Both the position numbers and the translations under genes were made by a program. From assembly GCA_049964655.1 (NCBI GenBank), contig JBMFXC010000033.1, positions 1-26,755 on the forward strand: a DNA stretch of 26,755 bases. The letters are read 5' to 3'. Of this stretch, positions 21,588 through 26,755 are shown in pieces (position 1 is the first letter of the stretch; every line of letters begins with the position of its first letter). This DNA is from JAJZJT01 sp049964655 (lineage in GTDB: Bacteria; Actinomycetota; Acidimicrobiia; Acidimicrobiales; RAAP-2). The notes under the pieces were generated by a model. That model was not told the DNA's origin, made no database searches, and was given only the letters and a program-made list of their open reading frames with translations.

Positions 21588-22426
21588 CCGTCTCGGTAGA
21601 GACCGCCTACGCCCGCTGCGAGGAGATCACCCGTCGCGAGGCCAAGAACTTCTCCTACGGCATCCGGCTGCTCCCGACGCCCAAGCGGCAGGCCATGTCG
21701 GCGCTGTACGCGCTGGCCCGACGCATCGACGACATCGGCGACGGCGACGCTCCCGCCGACGAGAAGCTCGCCGCCCTGGACGCCGTGCGTGCGGCCATCG
21801 ACGGGCCGCCGCCGTCCGACGACCCCGTGCTGGTGGGGGTCGCTGACGCAGCGCGACGGTACCCGATCCCGATCGCCGCCTTCGGGGAGCTCATCGACGG
21901 TTGCGAGCGCGATGCCCGGGGAGCCTCGTACGCCACCTTCGACGAGACCGTGGCGTACTGCCGGTCCGTCGCCGGCTCCATCGGCCGGCTCTCGCTCGGG
22001 GTCTTCGGCAGTTCGGACCCCGACGCGCCCCAGCTCGCCGACGCGCTCGGCATCGGTCTACAGCTCACCAACATCCTGCGGGACATCGCCACGGACCGCG
22101 ACGACCTCGGCCGTGTCTACCTGCCGGCCGAGGACCTCGAACGGTTCGGTTGCGCACTCGACCTGTCGGGCCCGGTCGATGCCATCGCCGCCCTCGTCGC
22201 CTTCGAGGCCCAGCGGGCTGAGGCGTACTTCGACACCGGGCTCGGGCTCCTCGGGCTCCTCGACCGACGCAGCCGGGCCTGTGTGGCCGCCATGGCCGGC
22301 ATCTACCACCGGCTGCTCCGCCGGATCGAGGCGGCGCCCAGCGCGGTCACGACGACGAGGGTCTCAGTGCCCGTCTGGGAGAAGCTCGCCGTCGCCGGGC
22401 GCAGCCTGGCCGTGGGGACGGTGTGA
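21584..22426 (+). CDS. hpnD: Presqualene diphosphate synthase HpnD
   Basis: 280 residues, paralogous to hpnC. It condenses two farnesyl diphosphates to presqualene diphosphate. The substrate motifs are 'ALARRIDDIGDGD' (D49/D50/D53) and 'NILRDIATDRDDLGRVYLPA' (D167/D171), both intact. 'REAKNFSYGIRLLPTPKRQA' is the classic HpnD/phytoene synthase start, and 'VAYCRSVAGSIGRLSLGVFG' distinguishes it from HpnC. Its ATG overlaps the hpnC stop by 4 bp and its own stop is 31 bp before hpnE. Phytoene synthase is the main alternative, made unlikely by the hpnC/hpnE/shc neighbours. Confidence 0.92.
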   Translation: MTVSVETAYARCEEITRREAKNFSYGIRLLPTPKRQAMSALYALARRIDDIGDGDAPADEKLAALDAVRAAIDGPPPSDDPVLVGVADAARRYPIPIAAFGELIDGCERDARGASYATFDETVAYCRSVAGSIGRLSLGVFGSSDPDAPQLADALGIGLQLTNILRDIATDRDDLGRVYLPAEDLERFGCALDLSGPVDAIAALVAFEAQRAEAYFDTGLGLLGLLDRRSRACVAAMAGIYHRLLRRIEAAPSAVTTTRVSVPVWEKLAVAGRSLAVGTV

Positions 22427-22457
22427 GGGCGAACCGCCGCCAAGAGGCGGTCCGCTC

Positions 22458-23822
22458 GTGACCCGTGTCGCCGTCGTCGGCGGCGGGCTCGCCGGGCTCG
22501 CGTCCGCGCTCTCGTGCGCCGACGCCGGAGCCGACGTGCTCCTGCTCGAGTCGCGTCCACGCCTCGGCGGGGCCACCTGGTCGTTCACTCGCAAGGGACG
22601 GTCCTACGACAACGGCCAGCACGTGTTCCTCCGCTGCTGTACTGCCTACCGTTCCTTCCTCGACCGGCTGGGCGTGGACGGGCACGTGCACCTGCAGTCG
22701 CGTCTCGACATCCCGGTCCTTGCCGGTGGCGGGCACGAGGGTGGACGCTGCCGGCTCCGACGGACACCGGGCCTGCCTGCACCGCTGCACCTGGCCCCCT
22801 CCCTGGCTCGCTACCGGCACGTTCCCCTCGGGCAACGGGCGCGCATGCTGCCGGCCGTGCTCGCCCTCCGCTCGGTCGACCCTCGTGACGCGGCTGCCGA
22901 CGAGGAGACCTTCGGTCACTGGTTGGCGGCCCACGGGCAAGGGGAACGGGCGGTGACCGCCCTGTGGGACCTCATCACCCTGCCTACGGTCAACCTGCCG
23001 GCGGGTGAGGCGTCGCTCGCCATGGCGGCCAAGGTGTTCCGCACCGGGCTCCTCGAGCGGTCCGATGCCGCCGACCTCGGATGGTCGGACGTGCCCCTCG
23101 GCGAGCTGCACGGGGACGCTGCCGCCCGCGCTCTGTCCGAGAGCGGTGCCGAGGTTCGGCTCCGCCACGCCGTGGTCGCCGTCACCCCGAAGGCCGACGG
23201 CGTGACGGTCCACCTGGCCGACGGCGACGCCATCGACGCCGACGTCGCCGTCCTCGCCGTGCCCCACGACGCGGTGGCTGCCTTGGTGCCCCCGGGGACG
23301 GTCGCCCACCAAGAGGACCTCGTCGACCTGGGGACCTCGCCGATCGTGAACGTCTCGGTCGTCTTCGACCGGACCGTGACCGACGACGCGGTGTTCGCCG
23401 TCATCGACAGCCCGCTGCAGTGGGTCTTCGACCACACCGGCGCGTCGGGCACCGACCGCGGGCAGGTGCTCTGCGTCTCGCTCTCGGCTGCCACGGCCGA
23501 GCTCGGCCGTCCGTCGGCCGAGCTCGTCTCCGAGGCGGTCGGGGAGCTGCGCCGGCTGCTCCCGCCGGCCGCCCACGCCGAGGTCGTCGACGCCGTCGTC
23601 AGCCGCCAGCGAGCGGCCACGTTGCGCGCCGCGCCGCGAAGCGGCAGGCTTCGCCCCGGCCCGGCGACCAGCCACCCCCGGCTCTTCGTGGCCGGGGCGT
23701 GGACCGACACCGGCTGGCCAGCGACCATGGAGGGCGCCGTCCGCAGCGGGACCACCGCCGCGGCCGGAGCCCTCGGCGCCGCCGGCGTCTCCGTCCGAGC
23801 TCCTGAGGAGGTCCCCGCGTGA
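22458..23822 (+). CDS. hpnE: Hydroxysqualene dehydroxylase HpnE (FAD-dependent)
   Basis: 454 residues, amine-oxidase/phytoene-desaturase-like flavoprotein that reduces hydroxysqualene to squalene. The FAD Rossmann motif RVAVVGGGLAGLASAL is at residues 3-18, followed by 'LLLESRPRLGGATWSF', and 'YDNGQHVFLRCCTAYRSFLD' is a distinctive HpnE stretch. 'WDLITLPTVNLPAGEASLAM' and the C-terminal 'RLFVAGAWTDTGWPATMEGA' complete the family signature. GTG at 22458 is chosen because the FAD motif starts immediately after it and AAGAGG lies upstream. Its TGA overlaps the GTG of the prenyl synthase by 4 bp. Cofactor and reaction follow from the family; no frameshift or missing motif is visible. Confidence 0.92.
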   Translation: MTRVAVVGGGLAGLASALSCADAGADVLLLESRPRLGGATWSFTRKGRSYDNGQHVFLRCCTAYRSFLDRLGVDGHVHLQSRLDIPVLAGGGHEGGRCRLRRTPGLPAPLHLAPSLARYRHVPLGQRARMLPAVLALRSVDPRDAAADEETFGHWLAAHGQGERAVTALWDLITLPTVNLPAGEASLAMAAKVFRTGLLERSDAADLGWSDVPLGELHGDAAARALSESGAEVRLRHAVVAVTPKADGVTVHLADGDAIDADVAVLAVPHDAVAALVPPGTVAHQEDLVDLGTSPIVNVSVVFDRTVTDDAVFAVIDSPLQWVFDHTGASGTDRGQVLCVSLSAATAELGRPSAELVSEAVGELRRLLPPAAHAEVVDAVVSRQRAATLRAAPRSGRLRPGPATSHPRLFVAGAWTDTGWPATMEGAVRSGTTAAAGALGAAGVSVRAPEEVPA

Positions 23823-24871
23823 CGACTGTCACCGCCACCACCGACGCCACCGATCCCGGAGGGGATCGGGTACCACCGGCCATCGGCCGCGCCCAGGTCC
23901 TGGTCCGTCCCGCCCTCGAGGCAGCGGTGGCCCGGTTGAGCACGGGGCTGCGTCTTCCCATCGAGTACCACCTCGGTTGGTGTGACCCCACCGGCGCTCC
24001 GACCGGCGCTCCGGGCGGCAAGTTCGTCCGGGCCACGCTCGCCCTGCTCTCGGCCGAGGCCGCCGGTGCACCGGCCGAGGTCGGTGTGCCCGGCGCGGTT
24101 GCCGTCGAGCTGCTGCACAACTTCTCGCTGCTCCACGACGACGTGATCGACCACGACGTCGAGCGGCGTCACCGGCCGACGGTGTGGGCTGTCTACGGGG
24201 TCGGCACGGCGGTCATCGCCGGCGATGCCCTCCTCGCCCTGTCGCACCAGACGCTGCTCGAGCTGCCCGGCCGAGGGGCCCGTCTGGCCTCGCGGGCCCT
24301 GGCGTTCGCCACCTCCGCCCTGATCGCCGGCGAAGCCGAGGACATGGCCTCCGAGTCTCGGAGCGACATCACTCCTGACGAGTGCACCGCCATCGCCCTC
24401 GGCAAGACCGCCGTACTGCTGGCGTGTGCCTCCTCGATCGGGGTGCCACTGGCCGACGGCGACCCGGCGCTCGCCGAGGCGCTCGGGGACTTCGGGCTGA
24501 ACGTCGGTCTGGCCTTCCAGGCGGTCGACGACGTGCTCGGCATCTGGGGTGACCCTCAGGTCACGGGCAAGCCGGCCGGCAGCGACCTGCGTGACCGGAA
24601 GAAGACCCTTCCGATCGTGGCGGCGCTGCATGCCGGCGAGAGCGCGTCCGACGAGCTCCAAGAGCTCCTCGAGCTCGAGGCGCTCGACGAGGCCCAGGTG
24701 GTTCGGGCGGCCGCCCTGGTCGAGGCGTGTGGGGGTCGCGACCGTGCCGAGTCCGAGGCGCGGCGGTTCCTCGACGCCGCGTTGGAGGCGTTGTCGTCGG
24801 CCGACGTCCCCGAGCCGGTCGACGCCGAGCTCAGGGCCCTCGCCCGCTTCGTCGTGGACCGGAACGCCTGA
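23819..24871 (+). CDS. Short-chain trans-polyprenyl (farnesyl/geranylgeranyl) diphosphate synthase
   Basis: 350 residues, all-trans isoprenyl diphosphate synthase. The first Asp-rich motif is DDVID at 107-111 ('NFSLLHDDVIDHDVERRHRP') and the second is 'QAVDDVLGIWGDPQVTGKPA' (D237/D238), followed by the 'GSDLRDRKKTLPI' loop. Phe at position -5 relative to the first DDxxD favours a short product such as FPP or GGPP. A 12-bp repeat gives TGAPTGAP just before the 'GGKFVRATL' substrate loop, which normally reads GGKRxRP; the changed second Arg is worth noting. The gene overlaps hpnE by 4 bp and is 1 bp from shc. In this operon the product needed is FPP for HpnD, which is an inference from context. 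Confidence 0.9.
   Translation: MTTVTATTDATDPGGDRVPPAIGRAQVLVRPALEAAVARLSTGLRLPIEYHLGWCDPTGAPTGAPGGKFVRATLALLSAEAAGAPAEVGVPGAVAVELLHNFSLLHDDVIDHDVERRHRPTVWAVYGVGTAVIAGDALLALSHQTLLELPGRGARLASRALAFATSALIAGEAEDMASESRSDITPDECTAIALGKTAVLLACASSIGVPLADGDPALAEALGDFGLNVGLAFQAVDDVLGIWGDPQVTGKPAGSDLRDRKKTLPIVAALHAGESASDELQELLELEALDEAQVVRAAALVEACGGRDRAESEARRFLDAALEALSSADVPEPVDAELRALARFVVDRNA
23990..24013 (+). repeat. 12-bp tandem repeat in the polyprenyl synthase gene
   Basis: The unit accggcgctccg occurs twice in tandem (23990-24001 and 24002-24013), coding TGAP twice directly before the conserved GGK substrate-binding loop. Confidence 0.85.
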
Positions 24872-24872
24872 G

Positions 24873-26755
24873 ATGACCGACGTCCGACGGCGGGACGGTC
24901 CGGTCACGGACCGAGACGCCACGACGGCTACCGCCGAGGCGTGCCTCGACGCCGCCGTGGCCTGCCTGCGCGCCCTCCAGCACGACGAAGGCTGGTGGAA
25001 GGGGGAGCTCGAGACCAACGTCACCATGGACGCCGAAGACCTTCTCCTCCGGCAGTTCCTCGGTATCCGCACCGCCGAGGAGACCGAGGAGGCGGCCAGG
25101 TGGGTGCGTGGCAACCAGCGCGAGGACGGCACCTGGGCCACGTTCTTCGGTGGCCCGGGTGACCTGTCCACCACCACCGAGGCCTACGTGGCCCTCCGTC
25201 TGGCTGGGGACGATCCCGCTGAGCCGCACATGAGGCGGGCCGCTGACTTCGTCCGCCAACAAGGCGGCCTCGAGCGCACTCGCGTCTTCACGCGTCTGTG
25301 GCTCGCTCTCTTCGGGCAGTGGCCGTGGGACGCGCTGCCGGCCCTTCCACCCGAGGTCGTCCTCTTGCCGTCGTGGGTACCGCTCAACGTCTACGACTTC
25401 GCCTGCTGGGCCCGCCAGACCATCGTCGCCCTGACGGTGGTCGCCACCCACCGCCCCATCCGGCCGCTCGGGTTCGACCTCTACGAGCTGCGCGCCGACC
25501 CCGGGACCACGCCGGTCGCGCCCGGGCGGACCCGTCCCTTTTGGACCTCGTCGGCGTGGGAGAAGCTCGACCGCGTGCTCCACGCCTACGGTCGAGTCGG
25601 CCGGAACCCGGTGCGATCGCTGGCGCTGGCCCTGGCCGAGCGGTGGATCCTGGCCCGCCAGGAGGCGGACGGCTCCTGGGGCGGCATCCAGCCGCCGTGG
25701 GTGTACTCGATCCTCGCCCTCCACCTACAGGGGTACCCCCTCGACCACCCGGCCGTGAAGGCAGGGCTGGACGGCCTCGACCGCTTCGTGGTGCGCGACG
25801 AGCGCGGCCGTCGGCTCGAGGCCTGTCAGTCCCCGGTGTGGGACACCGCGCTTGCCGCGGTGGCGCTCGGGGACGCGGGGGTCGCCGCGGGCGATCCGGC
25901 GCTCGAGCGGGCGGCGCGTTGGCTGGTCGGCGAGGAGGTGCGCGTGGCCGGTGACTGGGCCGTCCGCCGCCCCCGCACGCAGCCAGGGGGCTGGGCCTTC
26001 GAGTTCGAGAACGACAACTATCCCGACGTCGACGACACGGCCGAGGTCGTCCTGGCCTTGCGTCGGGCGGTGGCACCAGGCGGTGGCGGGGCCCTGGTGG
26101 CCGACACCGAGGCGGCCTGCCGGCGGGCGGTGGCCTGGACGGAGGCGATGCAGTGCCGCAACGGCGGCTTCGGCGCCTTCGACGTCGACAACGACCGCGA
26201 GGTGTGCCGCAAGCTTCCCTTCTGCGACTTCGGCGAGGTCATCGACGAGGCCAGTGCGGATGTCACAGCCCACGTCGTCGAGATGTTGGCTGCCGAGCCC
26301 ACGGCCTCGCGTCGGGCCCTCGACCGGGCCGTGGTCTGGCTGTCGGCTCAGCAGGAGGACGACGGGTCGTGGTTCGGACGGTGGGGTGCCAACTACGTCT
26401 ATGGCACCGGGGCCGCCGTCCCTGCCCTGGTCGCCGCCGGTGTCGACCCCGGTGACCAGCGGGTCCGACGGGCCGTGGAGTGGCTCGGTGACCACCAGAA
26501 CGACGACGGCGGCTTCGGGGAGGACCTCCGCTCCTATCGCGATGCGGCCTTCCGGGGCCGAGGTGCGTCGACGCCCTCCCAGACGGCCTGGGCGCTTCTT
26601 GCCCTGGTGGCAGCGGAGGAGCGGGGAGCGGTGGCCGAGCGAGCGGTTGCCTGGCTGGTGGCCAACCAGCGTCCGGACGGCTCGTGGGACGAGCCGTACT
26701 TCACCGGCACGGGGTTCCCCGGCGACTTCTACATCAACTACCACCTCTACCGCCT
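24873..26755 (+). CDS. shc: Squalene-hopene cyclase (partial, 3' end off window)
   Basis: 627 complete codons are present, probably all but the last twenty or so residues. It cyclises squalene to hopene/hopanol on the membrane face in one acid-initiated cascade. The catalytic DXDD motif is intact at residues 385-388 ('NDNYPDVDDTAEVVLAL'). Repeated QW motifs include 'QREDGTWATFFGG', 'QEADGSWGGIQPPWVYSILA', 'QEDDGSWFGRWGANYVYGTG' and 'QRPDGSWDEPYFTGTGFPGD'. The last visible residues 'FYINYHLYR' are the usual near-C-terminal signature. The ATG at 24873 follows the prenyl synthase stop by 1 bp. It is the last visible gene of the operon. Genes for side-chain addition (hpnH, hpnG) might follow beyond the edge, which cannot be seen. 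Confidence 0.95.
   Translation, partial: MTDVRRRDGPVTDRDATTATAEACLDAAVACLRALQHDEGWWKGELETNVTMDAEDLLLRQFLGIRTAEETEEAARWVRGNQREDGTWATFFGGPGDLSTTTEAYVALRLAGDDPAEPHMRRAADFVRQQGGLERTRVFTRLWLALFGQWPWDALPALPPEVVLLPSWVPLNVYDFACWARQTIVALTVVATHRPIRPLGFDLYELRADPGTTPVAPGRTRPFWTSSAWEKLDRVLHAYGRVGRNPVRSLALALAERWILARQEADGSWGGIQPPWVYSILALHLQGYPLDHPAVKAGLDGLDRFVVRDERGRRLEACQSPVWDTALAAVALGDAGVAAGDPALERAARWLVGEEVRVAGDWAVRRPRTQPGGWAFEFENDNYPDVDDTAEVVLALRRAVAPGGGGALVADTEAACRRAVAWTEAMQCRNGGFGAFDVDNDREVCRKLPFCDFGEVIDEASADVTAHVVEMLAAEPTASRRALDRAVVWLSAQQEDDGSWFGRWGANYVYGTGAAVPALVAAGVDPGDQRVRRAVEWLGDHQNDDGGFGEDLRSYRDAAFRGRGASTPSQTAWALLALVAAEERGAVAERAVAWLVANQRPDGSWDEPYFTGTGFPGDFYINYHLYR

Noticed and set aside
22347..25177. 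Long minus-strand open frames (442 and 753 residues) opposite hpnE, the prenyl synthase and shc.
   Set aside because: The plus-strand genes are complete, coupled and full of family motifs; the antisense frames are compositional shadows.
1..26755. tRNA, rRNA, insertion sequence or prophage genes.
   Set aside because: No tRNA cloverleaf or rRNA stretch, transposase, integrase or phage-type protein was recognised on either strand; composition looks uniform by eye.

Overview
The window is GC-rich chromosomal DNA, densely coded, with many GTG/TTG starts and 1-4 bp stop/start overlaps. Gene content (a mycofactocin locus, an NDMA-dependent-type alcohol dehydrogenase, a long eukaryote-like IleRS, an actinobacterial-type LeuA, and hopanoid genes) points to an actinobacterium. 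My best guess is Acidimicrobiia or a similar deep lineage; the lineage is inferred, not demonstrated. A run of exactly 100 Ns (5890-5989) shows that this is a scaffolded draft assembly.

Region 1 (1-8545), mycofactocin. A minus-strand operon reads mftA (precursor ending IDGMCGVY), mftB (running into the N gap), mftC (radical SAM/SPASM), two FadH/Old-Yellow-Enzyme-type flavoproteins with 4Fe-4S cysteine motifs, and an ETF alpha subunit leaving the left edge. mftR (TetR) diverges from mftA. Downstream of mftR is a zinc MDR alcohol dehydrogenase of the kind associated with mycofactocin. mftD, mftE and mftF are not in the window. The radical SAM maturase is followed directly by the OYE/OYE/ETF set, which suggests a dedicated electron-transfer branch.

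Region 2 (8546-19068), mixed. hpnO-like and hpnA-like genes (hopanoid side-chain or associated functions) overlap by 4 bp. They are followed by an SRPBCC protein (minus), a thioesterase-like protein, an SDR oxidoreductase, ileS with a TTG start, and convergent leuA. The leuA leader holds what looks like a complete leucine attenuator: promoter, leaderless leader peptide with three consecutive Leu codons, pause-type hairpin, and intrinsic terminator.

Region 3 (19541-26755), hopanoid core. A MerR-TetR double-HTH fusion regulator precedes a tightly packed operon: hpnC, hpnD, hpnE, a polyprenyl diphosphate synthase and squalene-hopene cyclase (shc, cut by the right edge). A TTGACG-N18-TACAAC promoter lies in front of hpnC. 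Together these would carry isoprenyl diphosphates through presqualene diphosphate, hydroxysqualene and squalene to hopene.

The two most unusual signals cut across genes. First, at least six unrelated, conserved genes carry short in-frame tandem repeats (9, 12, 15, 18, 27 and 36 bp units) coding Ala/Gly/Pro/Ser-rich linkers. Second, one of these repeats, (APEAP)n at the end of mftB, runs into the gap, and the codons just upstream of the mftC ATG also read Glu-Pro. This raises the possibility that MftB and MftC are one fused protein joined by a repeat linker that broke the assembly.
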